64,000 bases of DNA from Kitasatospora albolonga (GTDB lineage: Bacteria; Actinomycetota; Actinomycetes; Streptomycetales; Streptomycetaceae). The position numbers were made by a program, and so were the translations under genes. Shown here piece after piece: positions 26,264 to 34,775 of the stretch. The stretch's first letter is position 1. Each line of letters starts with the position of its first letter. A model generated the notes under the pieces. That model was not told the DNA's origin and ran no database searches. It was given only the letters and a program-made list of their open reading frames with translations. The DNA lies in the NCBI GenBank assembly GCA_002082585.1, contig CP020563.1, positions 3,652,001-3,716,000 on the forward strand, in the 5' to 3' direction.

Positions 26264-26740
26264 TTGACCCGAAGCATACGTAAACCACTGCGCGCCGCCG
26301 CCGCGCTGGCCGCCTGTACCGCCTTCCTCGCCGGGTGCGGCGGGGGCGACGGCTACAACCTGACCAAGCCCCCCTTCGCGGGCAGCCCGGCGTGCGACAC
26401 GCTCACCGGCAAGCTCCCCGACGAGCTGGGCGGCCACCGGCTGGAGAAGACGAACGTGGCCGGTGCCGCCGCCTGGGGGGACGGCGACATCATCCTGTAC
26501 TGCGGTATGCCCAAGCCGGAGACCGGTGCCGACTGCCTCACCGAGGGCGGGATCGACTGGACCGCGCAGAAGCCCGCCGACGACCGGACCGCCAAGATGT
26601 TCGCCACCCAGGGCCGCGACCCCAGCGTGCAGGTCCGGTTCCGCAACGAGAACACCGACCCCTCGGCCGTTCTCCCGTCCCTCGCCCCGGCCGTGAAGGA
26701 CATCAAGGCCGACGGCAAGGGATGCGACGCCGGAAGCTGA
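26264..26740 (+). CDS. DUF3515-type secreted lipoprotein
   Basis: 158 residues with a short signal peptide ending in the lipobox FLAGC (about residues 20-24), then a small exported domain with further Cys (ACDTL, YCGMP, DCLTE, GKGCD) likely forming disulfides, and the WGDGDIILYCG and FATQGRDPSVQVRF segments typical of the actinobacterial DUF3515 family. TTG start supported by GGGGG upstream. Function unknown; anchored to the outer face of the membrane. Confidence 0.75.
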   Translation: MTRSIRKPLRAAAALAACTAFLAGCGGGDGYNLTKPPFAGSPACDTLTGKLPDELGGHRLEKTNVAGAAAWGDGDIILYCGMPKPETGADCLTEGGIDWTAQKPADDRTAKMFATQGRDPSVQVRFRNENTDPSAVLPSLAPAVKDIKADGKGCDAGS

Positions 26741-26759
26741 CCCCTCCGGCCGTACGTGA

Positions 26760-26799
26760 GCGGGTCCGCCGCCCGTGACAGGACGGCGGGCCCACCCGC
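26760..26799. terminator. Imperfect hairpin between convergent genes
   Basis: GCGGGTCCGCCG... pairs with ...CGGCGGGCCCACCCGC around a GTGACAGG loop, with a small internal bulge. It lies between the lipoprotein gene and the convergent large membrane protein gene. Confidence 0.65.
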
Positions 26800-26835
26800 T
26801 TGGACCGAGGACACCGGGCGGCTCATCGTCGGCGG

Positions 26836-29800
26836 TCAGCACGCGGGCGCCACCATCGCGTTGAGGAACTCGGTCCGGCTGATGTCCCACTCCGTGCCGT
26901 AGCGGGCCAGCACGGTGTGGACAGCACCGTACGCACGGTGGAGACCGGGATGCGTACGCTCGCTCCGGCACGTCCTGCACCAACCGGGCAGCGGGAGTTC
27001 CGCCGATCCACCGTGGCAGCTCGGGCAGGCTACCCAGTCGCCGAGCAAATCGGCCACGAGCCGCCGCGTGAGTATGTCGAGTCCCGTCCCGCCGTAGAAC
27101 AGGGAGAACGGCTCCTCCGTCCGGGCAGGCCCCGAGAGCACCCGGCTGCTGCCGTCCGGCTCGACAACGACGATGCGATGCCCGCCACTCGTACGCGCGT
27201 GATACGTACGGTCCTCCCGCCGCTCCCGCTCTGCCCAGGAGCCCGGCCGGACCGCTCCGGGGCGGGCGGCGAACAGGTCGCCCGAGCCCCGTCCGCCGCC
27301 GTCCAGAGGAACATCGGAGCAGCCGGACGGCGGGGGCCAGTCGCCCCACAGGAGGCCCGACGCCTGGAGTTCCGCCAGGCTCCGGTTCCCGCCGCCCGCG
27401 CGCAGGATCTCGCGGAAGCGGTACGCCTGGCGGTGCAGGAGCAGCGTGGCGAGCGGAGCCGGTTCGGCGGGCCCGGCGTCGTCCGCGTCGTCTGCGGGCC
27501 GGATGCTCGTCCCCAGAAGGAAGGCCCGCGGTTCGTCACGGTCCCTCAGCCAGGGCGGCAGGAAGAACGCGGCCTCGGTCGGACGCCAGGGAGCCTCCGC
27601 CCAGGACCGCAGCCGGGCCAGAAAGTCCCCGGCCTCCGGTGACAGGCCGGTCCCGGTGTACCCGCCGCGCCCGGAGGCGAGATCGGCGAGAAGGTTCCGA
27701 CCGTACCGACGTGCTCCGAGCCCTGTGGCGGCTGCTTCCAGGGCGATACGCCAGCGTGCCGCTGCCACCCGTACAGTCAGGCCGGGATGGTGGACGTCCT
27801 CGTTCTCACGCACTGCCTGGAGCAGCGCGGTGTGCGGATCGTGGCTGAAGGTGTCCACCCGCCACGTGTTGAGTACGTACGCCTCCCGCCGCAGAACGTC
27901 CGTATCGACGGCATCGGACCAGGCCCCCGCCCCGTCCCCGGTCCCAGCCCCGTCCCCGGCCTTGAAGCGCACCTGCTGCCGACCTCCCGACTCCAAGACC
28001 CCGATCGCTGTTCCGGCTATCGCGAGGGCCAGCGATCCGTGCCCCTCGGGCGTTCGGTAAAGGGGGCGCAACGCCCAGCGGATGATCTGCCGGAACGCCT
28101 CGCGGTAGTGGGCCTCGGCGCCTTCGCCATAGTCGCGCCGGTCCCCGGCGACCGGGAGGAACCGATCGTGCTCGACGGGAACGGGCAGGCGCAGCAGCTC
28201 GGTGAGCAGGGCACGGTTCGCGGGCTGCAAGGACTCCACGATCTCCACCACGCGGGTGGTGCGGGCGATCTCCGAAGGGCCTCGCAGCTGGTGCCTCAAG
28301 GCATCGCCGGCCGCGTCCAGTTCCCGGGCGAACAGGACGAGAGCCGTACGGTCGCCCTCGCGGATCGCCCGGGCCGTCCCGGAGATCAGGGACTCCAGCG
28401 CCCGACGGCACACCGCGTCGAATCCCGCTTCGAATGCCCGGTCCGCGATCGTGGTCAACGCCCTTGCGGCTGCTTCCAGTTCGAGGGCGTACGGGATGTG
28501 CTGGGGTGCCCGCCGGGTCAGATCGGCGCTGCGGTCCGGCCCTGTGCCCAGGCGGTAGCGGAGTTGCTCGTCGAGGTGGTCGACCACCAGGTTGTAAGGC
28601 GCCCATCGGTGTGCCGTCAGGAGTTCCGCCGCCAGCTCCTCGAACAGCCGGCACCCGTCGGCGAAGGCTTCCGCCCGCTTCCGCGCCTCGGGGCTGTCGC
28701 TGCGCGGGCGGGCCGGGCGCCCGGAGAGTTCGGCGATGCCCGCCACTCCCTCGCGGAGCACGTCGTCGAGGTCCAGGTTCGGCCGACGGCCGGGGAGGAG
28801 TGCGGGCCGGTACGGCTGGAGGCCCCGGGCGGGGCGTTCACGTACGGCCGGAGCGACCAGGGGCGGGACGCCCAGAGGGTCGACGGAATCGCTCAGGGAG
28901 CGGGCAACCTCGTGTACGGCGGTGGCGAGTGCACGGGCGAGCTGCCTCTGCTCGTCGATGGTCACCCCCGTGGCCCGCCCCAGGGCCCGGAGGCCACCCA
29001 GGGCATGGGAGAAGACCTCGCGGCCGGTTTCGGGACGCGCCAGACGGGCGGTGGAGCCGAGGACGCCGCTGACCTCGGAGCGCAGGCGGGCGTCTCCCTG
29101 GGCCACCGCCAGCTGGGTCAGGCCGTCCAGCAGCCGGACGACGGACGCCCGGCTGTGCGCGGTGTCGTGGTCGAGGAGCGCGTACACCAGCCGCTGCGCC
29201 TGAATCCGGGCCGCCGCGTGGTCGTGGAGCGAGTCACCGGCATGGGCCAGGACGGCGTGGACCACCCCGGTGGCGGCATCGCAGAGCTCCAGGCAGCGGG
29301 CCTCGGCCTCATGCCTGCGGTTGGGGCGGCGGGCCTTGCGCCCCTCCAGCTTCCCGAGCGCGTTGACGGCGCGCGTCACCGGGCGGTCCAGCAGCCACCC
29401 CGTACGCAGGCGCGCGGCAAAGAACGGCAGGGCGGGCAGGAGGGACAGCGTCACCGGCAGGAACAGCATGAGCGAGACGAGGGTGCCGCCCCTCGACGGC
29501 ACCGCGGCCAGCAGGCCGGGCACCACGAAACCCGCGGAGAAGAACACGCCGTACGCGACCGCCGTGCCGTCCAGGACCGAGACGGCCAGCCGCACGCTGT
29601 ACCGCAGGTGGATCTGGACGGCCAGCATCGCGTACGTCACGACGAACACCATCAGGGTGGCCGTCATGGCCGCGATACCCAGAGGGATGGAGACCCAGGT
29701 CTCGGCGCTCCGGGCAGGCCCGTCCCAGCAGTACAGCAGCACCAGCCATGCGGCGCTCAGCAGCCCCCACACCCAGAGCGCGTGTCCGGTCTTCCTGTTG

Positions 29801-29940
29801 ACGTTCCGCCTGACGTTCCGCCGCAACCGGCGGAGTACCCCGTACATCATGCCGGTGATTGTTTCGTACACCGGGTTCGTCGCCCCGGGCCGAGCACGGG
29901 AAGGCGGCTCCGACCCACCAGAGGATTCTTGACCGAACAT
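26836..29940 (-). CDS. Large membrane-anchored protein of unknown function
   Basis: About 1,034 residues from the ATG at 29940; ATGs at 29961 and 29850 are also possible and none has a clear ribosome binding site. After an Arg-rich N-terminus there are about four hydrophobic segments in residues 50-190 (LWVWGLLSAAWLVLLY, MTATLMVFVVTYAMLAV and two more), then a long, mostly helical soluble region, and near the C-terminus a Cys cluster (CPSC, then WCRTC) that looks like a zinc ribbon. I do not recognise a family. The start overlaps the operator region of the divergent tetR gene, so it may be repressed by the same protein. Confidence in the gene is good; in function nil. Confidence 0.75.
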   Translation of the reverse strand: MFGQESSGGSEPPSRARPGATNPVYETITGMMYGVLRRLRRNVRRNVNRKTGHALWVWGLLSAAWLVLLYCWDGPARSAETWVSIPLGIAAMTATLMVFVVTYAMLAVQIHLRYSVRLAVSVLDGTAVAYGVFFSAGFVVPGLLAAVPSRGGTLVSLMLFLPVTLSLLPALPFFAARLRTGWLLDRPVTRAVNALGKLEGRKARRPNRRHEAEARCLELCDAATGVVHAVLAHAGDSLHDHAAARIQAQRLVYALLDHDTAHSRASVVRLLDGLTQLAVAQGDARLRSEVSGVLGSTARLARPETGREVFSHALGGLRALGRATGVTIDEQRQLARALATAVHEVARSLSDSVDPLGVPPLVAPAVRERPARGLQPYRPALLPGRRPNLDLDDVLREGVAGIAELSGRPARPRSDSPEARKRAEAFADGCRLFEELAAELLTAHRWAPYNLVVDHLDEQLRYRLGTGPDRSADLTRRAPQHIPYALELEAAARALTTIADRAFEAGFDAVCRRALESLISGTARAIREGDRTALVLFARELDAAGDALRHQLRGPSEIARTTRVVEIVESLQPANRALLTELLRLPVPVEHDRFLPVAGDRRDYGEGAEAHYREAFRQIIRWALRPLYRTPEGHGSLALAIAGTAIGVLESGGRQQVRFKAGDGAGTGDGAGAWSDAVDTDVLRREAYVLNTWRVDTFSHDPHTALLQAVRENEDVHHPGLTVRVAAARWRIALEAAATGLGARRYGRNLLADLASGRGGYTGTGLSPEAGDFLARLRSWAEAPWRPTEAAFFLPPWLRDRDEPRAFLLGTSIRPADDADDAGPAEPAPLATLLLHRQAYRFREILRAGGGNRSLAELQASGLLWGDWPPPSGCSDVPLDGGGRGSGDLFAARPGAVRPGSWAERERREDRTYHARTSGGHRIVVVEPDGSSRVLSGPARTEEPFSLFYGGTGLDILTRRLVADLLGDWVACPSCHGGSAELPLPGWCRTCRSERTHPGLHRAYGAVHTVLARYGTEWDISRTEFLNAMVAPAC

Positions 29941-29944
29941 TCTT

Positions 29945-29956
29945 GACCGATCGTTC
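29945..29956. promoter_or_regulatory. TetR operator, copy 1
   Basis: GACCGATCGTTC, a near-palindrome around CGATCG, 24 bp upstream of the tetR start. An identical 12-mer occurs at 30649-30660 before the MFS gene, which suggests autoregulation plus control of the exporter. Confidence 0.75.
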
Positions 29957-29979
29957 TGCATGGGCTTACGATTTCCATC

Positions 29980-30564
29980 GTGGCCAGGACCAAGGAATTC
30001 GACCCGGAGGCCGCGCTGCAGTCGGCCCTTGAGCTGTTCTGGCAGCGCGGGTACGAAGCGACGTCGATGGCCGATCTCGTCGAGCACCTCGGGATCGGCC
30101 GCGCCAGCATCTACGCCACCTTCGGCAACAAGCACGAGCTGTATCTGAAGGCCCTGGACAGGTACACGGAAGGGTGCGATCAGCTCTTCCTCGCCGAGCT
30201 GTCCCAGCCCGGTCCCGCACTGCCCGCCGTGCGGGCACTGGTCCGGCGGTTCGCCTCGGAGGCCACCTCGCTGGAAATGCGCCTGCGCGGCTGCCTCGTC
30301 ACCAACACCGCGGCCGAGCTGGCCCCGCACGATCCGGCGGCGGCCCGGCGGGTCGAGTTGAGCTGGGAGCACATCGAGACCCCGCTGCACTCCGCGCTCA
30401 TACGGGCCCAGGCCCAGGGCGAGCTGCCCGAGGACCGCGATCCACGGGCCCTGGCCCGCATGCTGTTCGTCATGCTCCAGGGCGTACGGATCGTCGGCAA
30501 GGCATCCAGCGACCCGGCCCGCGTCCAGGACGCGGCCGAGCAGGCACTGGCCCTGCTGGACTGA
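29980..30564 (+). CDS. TetR/AcrR-family transcriptional repressor
   Basis: 194 residues: N-terminal helix-turn-helix (ALELFWQRGYEATSMADLVEHLGIGRASIYATFGNKHELY, shown here by its ends: ALELFWQRGYE at about 13-23 and IYATFGNKHELY at about 43-54) and a ligand-binding helical C-terminal part with a Cys near the middle. It starts with GTG and lacks a clear binding site. It precedes MFS and SDR genes in the same direction, and two identical operator words flank it. The ligand is probably a small lipophilic or oxidised molecule exported or reduced by the two neighbours. Confidence 0.9.
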   Translation: MARTKEFDPEAALQSALELFWQRGYEATSMADLVEHLGIGRASIYATFGNKHELYLKALDRYTEGCDQLFLAELSQPGPALPAVRALVRRFASEATSLEMRLRGCLVTNTAAELAPHDPAAARRVELSWEHIETPLHSALIRAQAQGELPEDRDPRALARMLFVMLQGVRIVGKASSDPARVQDAAEQALALLD

Positions 30565-30648
30565 ACCCGCGCACGGGGCCCGCCCCGACCCACCTCACCC
30601 CCACCTCCGCCCCCACTCCGGCCACCAACCCCGCACGCCCAAATAATA

Positions 30649-30660
30649 GACCGATCGTTC
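30649..30660. promoter_or_regulatory. TetR operator, copy 2
   Basis: Exact second copy of GACCGATCGTTC within an A/T-rich stretch 37 bp upstream of the MFS start, where it would overlap a promoter. Confidence 0.75.
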
Positions 30661-30696
30661 AAATAAAAGGCAGACTCAGGAAAGGGGCGCCACATC

Positions 30697-32061
30697 ATGA
30701 ACAGGCAGCACCGACGCGCCTTCGTCCTGCTCGGGGCCGTCCAGACCACGATCGTCTTCACGCTCACCGCCATCGCCGTACCGCTCCCCGACATCGGGCG
30801 GGAGTTCGGCCTGCAACGAGCCGAACTGATCCTGCTCAGCGCCGCGTACGGACTCACCTTCGCCGGGTTACTGCTCTTCGGAGGCCGCCTCGCCGACCGT
30901 TACGGCGGACGGCGCGCCCTTGCCGCGGGGCTCGGGCTCTTCGCCGCCGCCTCGGCCGCCGCCCCGTTCTCCCCGGGGTTCGGGGAGCTGATCGCGGCCC
31001 GCTTCGCCCAGGGTGCCGGTGCGGCGCTCGTCGCGCCCGCCGCCATGGCCGTGCTGGGCGCCGTGTTCCCCTCCCCCGCCGCGTACGCCAGGGCGATGGC
31101 CACCTGGGGCGGGCTCTCCGTCCTCGGGGCCACGGCGGGCAATCTGCTCTCCGGGGTCATCCTGGCCGCGCTCTCGTGGCGGTGGACCTTCGCCGCACCC
31201 TTCGCCGTCGCGGTCATGGCCCTCTGCCTCATGCCCCGGCTGCTGCCGCCCACCGCCGCGCACCGGGGCCGGGCCCTGGACCTGTCGGGTGCGCTGCTCG
31301 CCACCGCCGGTATCACCTCGGCGAGTTACGGACTCGTCGTCACCGACGCCCGGCCCTGGACGTCGGCCGGTGTGCTGGTGCCGCTGCTCGGCGGGAGCGC
31401 GCTGCTGGCCCTGTTCCTGTACGTGGAGCGGCACGCCCGTGATCCCCTGCTGCCCGCCCGTTTCCTGCTCGACCGGCGGCGGGCCCTCGCCCTCGCGGCC
31501 ATAGCGCTGAGCGCCTGCGGTACGGCGCTGACCTTCGTGATCCTCTCCCTCGACCTCCAGCAGACACGCGGCTGGTCGCCCCTGGAGACCTCGGCCGCGT
31601 TCCTCCCCTTCGCCCTCGCGCTGATCGTCTCGGGGCGGGCGGCGGAGCGGCTCCTCGGCCGGTACGGGGCCGGGGCCGTCACGACCGCCGGGCTCGGCGC
31701 CGCCGGGGCCGGGCTCGTGCTCCTCGCCGTCACGGGGCTCGATGAGCACACCCCGTACGCGTACGGGCTCCTGCCGGGCCTTGTGCTGCTGGCAGGCGGT
31801 GCCGCGGCCTCCTTCGCGGGCGGTGCCGTGCTCGCCACCGCAGGCGTACCGCTCCGGCAGACCGGGCTGGCGGGCGGGGTGCTGAACAGTGCGATGGAGC
31901 TCGGCCCGACCGTCCTGCTCGCCGTCCTGCTCACCCTCGGCAGCGACACCCGGTCCCTGGCCGCGACGGGGACCGCGCTCGCCGCCCTTGCCCTCCTCGC
32001 CCTCCTCGCCGCCCCTGCCGCTCTCGCCGCCCCCGGCCTGCCGAACCGCCCACCCCCCTAA
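30697..32061 (+). CDS. MFS drug-type efflux transporter
   Basis: 454 residues, about 12-14 hydrophobic helices, with LLLFGGRLADRYGGRR (the MFS loop 2-3 motif) at about residues 57-72, as in DHA2-type drug exporters. ATG preceded by GGAAAGGGG. Codon 58 is TTA (30868-30870), a rare codon here that suggests bldA dependence. Regulated by the preceding TetR protein through the operator at 30649; an SDR gene follows. Confidence 0.9.
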   Translation: MNRQHRRAFVLLGAVQTTIVFTLTAIAVPLPDIGREFGLQRAELILLSAAYGLTFAGLLLFGGRLADRYGGRRALAAGLGLFAAASAAAPFSPGFGELIAARFAQGAGAALVAPAAMAVLGAVFPSPAAYARAMATWGGLSVLGATAGNLLSGVILAALSWRWTFAAPFAVAVMALCLMPRLLPPTAAHRGRALDLSGALLATAGITSASYGLVVTDARPWTSAGVLVPLLGGSALLALFLYVERHARDPLLPARFLLDRRRALALAAIALSACGTALTFVILSLDLQQTRGWSPLETSAAFLPFALALIVSGRAAERLLGRYGAGAVTTAGLGAAGAGLVLLAVTGLDEHTPYAYGLLPGLVLLAGGAAASFAGGAVLATAGVPLRQTGLAGGVLNSAMELGPTVLLAVLLTLGSDTRSLAATGTALAALALLALLAAPAALAAPGLPNRPPP

Positions 32062-32152
32062 CCCCGACCCTCGAGCCCCCTAACCGCCCGAATCGTCCGA
32101 CCCTTCCGACCCTTCCGACCAAGTAGCCCACCCTCCATAAGGAGTTACCGGA

Positions 32153-32911
32153 ATGCATCGCTTCGCCTCCACCACCGTGCTCGTCACCGGCGCCGGGTCC
32201 GGTCTCGGCCGTGCCATCGCGCTCGCCTTCGCCGCCGAGGGCGCGTCGGTGGTCGCCGCCGGGCGCACCGCCGCCTCCCTGGACGAGACGGTCGCCCTCA
32301 TCGAGGCGGCAGGCGGCACGGCTGCGGCCGTCACCGCCGACGTGACGGACTCCGACCAGGTCCGCGCGCTCGTACGGGAGAGCGTCGACCGCTTCGGCGG
32401 GCTCGACATCGCCGTCAACAACGCCGGGATACTCCGGGGCATCGGGCCGGTCGGAGAGGTGAGCGAGGAGGACTGGGACGCGGTCCTGCGGACCAATGTC
32501 ACCGGTGTCTGGCTGGCCATGAAGCACGAGATCGCGCACATGAAGGAGAACGGCGGCGGGGCCATCGTCAACATCTCCTCCAACCTGGGCGCCCATCTGC
32601 GCATCCCGAACGCCGCCGCGTACATCACCTCGAAGGCGGCGGTCTCCACGCTGACCCGCGCCGCCGCCCTCGACCACATCCACCAGGGCATCCGCATCAA
32701 CGCGGTCAGCCCCGGCGCCTCCGCCGCGCCCATGTCGCTCCTGCCCGGCGAGAGCGAGGGCGACCGGGCCGAGCGCATGAAGTCGGAGAACCCGCTCGGC
32801 CGGGTCGCGGAGGCCGAGGAGGTGGCGGCGGCGGTGCTCTACCTGGCCTCGCCCGCGGCCGGTGCGGTGGTCGGCAGTGATCTGGTCATCGACAGCGGGG
32901 CGTCGGCCTGA
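32153..32911 (+). CDS. Short-chain dehydrogenase/reductase (SDR)
   Basis: 252 residues of the classical SDR family: VTGAGSGLGRA (cofactor loop, residues 10-20), NNAGILRG (about 87), the catalytic Ser in INISSNLG and the YxxxK motif as YITSKAA (about 158), then NAVSPG. AAGGAG lies 7 nt before the ATG. NAD(P)-dependent alcohol/ketone interconversion; substrate unknown. Third gene of the TetR-MFS-SDR set, 91 bp after the transporter. Confidence 0.92.
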   Translation: MHRFASTTVLVTGAGSGLGRAIALAFAAEGASVVAAGRTAASLDETVALIEAAGGTAAAVTADVTDSDQVRALVRESVDRFGGLDIAVNNAGILRGIGPVGEVSEEDWDAVLRTNVTGVWLAMKHEIAHMKENGGGAIVNISSNLGAHLRIPNAAAYITSKAAVSTLTRAAALDHIHQGIRINAVSPGASAAPMSLLPGESEGDRAERMKSENPLGRVAEAEEVAAAVLYLASPAAGAVVGSDLVIDSGASA

Positions 32912-32956
32912 GGGGCCTGAAAGGAGGAGAGGAGGGGACGGCAGGCGTCCGCCCCA

Positions 32957-32989
32957 CCCCGCTCCGGCTACGGGGGTGCCGGAGCGGGG
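32957..32989. terminator. 12-bp perfect hairpin downstream of the SDR gene
   Basis: CCCCGCTCCGGC, loop TACGGGGGT, GCCGGAGCGGGG, 46 bp after the SDR stop. Confidence 0.8.
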
Positions 32990-33120
32990 GTTCTCCCAGC
33001 GGGCCACCAGCTCGCGCAGGGAACGGAGTTCGGCGCCCAGGGCCTGCGCACCGGCCCGGCTGAGAGTGATCCAGGCGCGGGGGCGGCGGCCCGGAAGAGG
33101 GCGCCCAGCAGAAGGGCCGG
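32990..33120 (-). pseudogene. Remnant of a winged-helix transcriptional regulator (C-terminal part)
   Basis: Read on the minus strand without a start codon, this stretch gives GRRPRAWITLSRAG, then AQALGAELRSLRELV, which looks like the last helix and wing of the winged-helix regulators whose C-terminus reads GRRPRTWVxLTPxG. Upstream the frame loses similarity and no N-terminal domain is found. The end merges with the terminator hairpin. Identified by eye only. The remaining part of this 338-bp gap (33121-33249) holds a short direct repeat (CACGTCACCGCG twice) and nothing else. Confidence 0.4.
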
Positions 33121-33249
33121 GTGCGCGTCCGGGGGATCACCCCCACACGCACCCGGCCGTTGAGCACCACGTCACCGCGTCACCACGTCACCGCGGCGTC
33201 AGATCACCTGCCGTACGCCACGCGTCGCGCACCGCAGCACGGCATCGTC

Positions 33250-34464
33250 TTACGGGACGAGCCTGAGCAGCTTGTTCGGGGAGCCTGCTCCGACGTTGGT
33301 GAGGACGTTGTTGGTCGCGCCGTTCACGAGGGCCGTGGCCACGGCGGCCGGGGAGGAGCCGGGGTGGTTCGTCAGATAGACCGCCGCCGCACCGGCGACG
33401 TGCGGCGCCGCGAAGGACGTGCCGTTGCCCGTGTAGGTGGCGGTGTCCGAGGTGGCCCAGCCCGCCGTGATGTCGGAGCCCGGCGCGAAGAGGTCCACGA
33501 GGGGACCGTAGTTGGAGTAGCTGGCCCGCGCGTCCGTCCGGGTCGTGGCGCCGACGGTGAGCGCGGTCTCGACCCGGGCGGGCGAGTAGCCGGAGGCGGG
33601 GGCGTTGGAGTTGCCGGCCGCGATGGAGTAGGTCACCCCGGCCGCGATCGACCGGCGTACCGCGTTGTCCAGGGTGAGGCTGGGGCCGCCGCCGAGCGAG
33701 ACGTTGGCGACGGAGGAGGAGGTGCGGTTGGCGGTGATCCAGTCGACGCCCGCGATGACCCCGGCGGTGGTGCCGGAGCCGCTGTTGTTGAGGACCCGCA
33801 CGGCGACGATCTTCGCCTTCTTCGCCACGCCGTACCGGGTTCCGGCGGCGGTCGTGGCGACGTGCGTGCCGTGGCCGTTGCCGTCCTGGGCGACGGCGTC
33901 GTTGTCGACGAAGTCCCAGCCGTTCGAGGCCCGGCCTGCGATGTCCTGGTGGGTGATGCGTACGCCGGTGTCCAGGACGAAGATGGTGGTGCCGTCCCCG
34001 GCGGAGTCCGGGTAGGTGAACGTGCCGTTCAGCGGCAGGTTCGGCTGGTCGATCCGGTCGAGGCCCCAGGGCGCGTTGGTCTGGGTGGCGGTCGAGTGGA
34101 CCTTCTGGTCCTGCTCGACCGAGGCGACCGCCGGGTCGGCGGCGAGCCGCTTGGCCCCGGTGCTGCTCAGCGTGGCGGCGTAGCCGTTCAGCGCCGACGT
34201 GTAGGTGCGTTTGATCTGGCCGCCGTAGCTCGCTATCAGCTTCTTGCCCTGCGTCGCGGACGCGCTGAACCCGGCCGTCTCCTTCAGCGTGACAATGTAG
34301 CTGCCGGGAACCGCCTCGGCCGCCCCTGCCTGGAGGACTCTGCCCTGCGGCTGGGGGGCCGCCTGGGCCGGTAAGGCCGCACCGGCTCCGACCGCGAGCG
34401 CCAAGGTGGTGGCCGCGGCGATCGCTCCGGCGATCCTTCGCTTGGTGGTGCGCACTGCTGCCAT
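33250..34464 (-). CDS. Secreted subtilisin-like serine protease (S8, proteinase K type)
   Basis: 404 residues: signal peptide ending near AAPQ (residue 36), inhibitor I9 propeptide (about 45-115, YIVTLKE ... VEQDQKV), and a catalytic domain with Asp in FVLDTGV, His in NGHGTHVA and Ser in NGTSFAAPHVAG, in the expected order. Start ATG has GGAG at 7 nt. Codon 31 is TTA (complement of 34372-34374), so expression is probably bldA-linked like many extracellular hydrolases of morphologically differentiating streptomycetes. Self-processing of the propeptide is expected. No partner genes. Confidence 0.93.
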   Translation of the reverse strand: MAAVRTTKRRIAGAIAAATTLALAVGAGAALPAQAAPQPQGRVLQAGAAEAVPGSYIVTLKETAGFSASATQGKKLIASYGGQIKRTYTSALNGYAATLSSTGAKRLAADPAVASVEQDQKVHSTATQTNAPWGLDRIDQPNLPLNGTFTYPDSAGDGTTIFVLDTGVRITHQDIAGRASNGWDFVDNDAVAQDGNGHGTHVATTAAGTRYGVAKKAKIVAVRVLNNSGSGTTAGVIAGVDWITANRTSSSVANVSLGGGPSLTLDNAVRRSIAAGVTYSIAAGNSNAPASGYSPARVETALTVGATTRTDARASYSNYGPLVDLFAPGSDITAGWATSDTATYTGNGTSFAAPHVAGAAAVYLTNHPGSSPAAVATALVNGATNNVLTNVGAGSPNKLLRLVP

Positions 34465-34775
34465 GAAGAAATCTCCTCGAACGGCGGCGCGCCGGGGGTT
34501 CACGCGCCGGGGGATGCGGCGGACGGGGGTTCGTCCGCCGTACTCCGACGATGGAGCCGTGCGTTCGGGCGGGGCAAGAACGACCGAGCGGATGTCATGA
34601 CCGCGCCATATTGGTGACCGGGCGTCAACTCTCCTTACACACACGGCAATACGGCTGTCGTGTGGCGTGCATGAACCGCCCCGCACCGCCCCTCCCCGCA
34701 CCGCCCCGCCTCTCCCTGCACCGCCCCTCCCCGCCCCGTCCTCATCCGTCCCGCCCAGATCCGCCGGGGCACCCG
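34465..34775. other. Non-coding gap upstream of the protease gene
   Basis: 311 bp between the protease start and the carboxypeptidase stop. The protease promoter must lie in its left half (A/T-richer, around 34600-34670). The right part (about 34676-34745) is a C-rich direct repeat built from CCGCACCGCCCCTCCC. No gene or clear operator was found. Confidence 0.6.
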
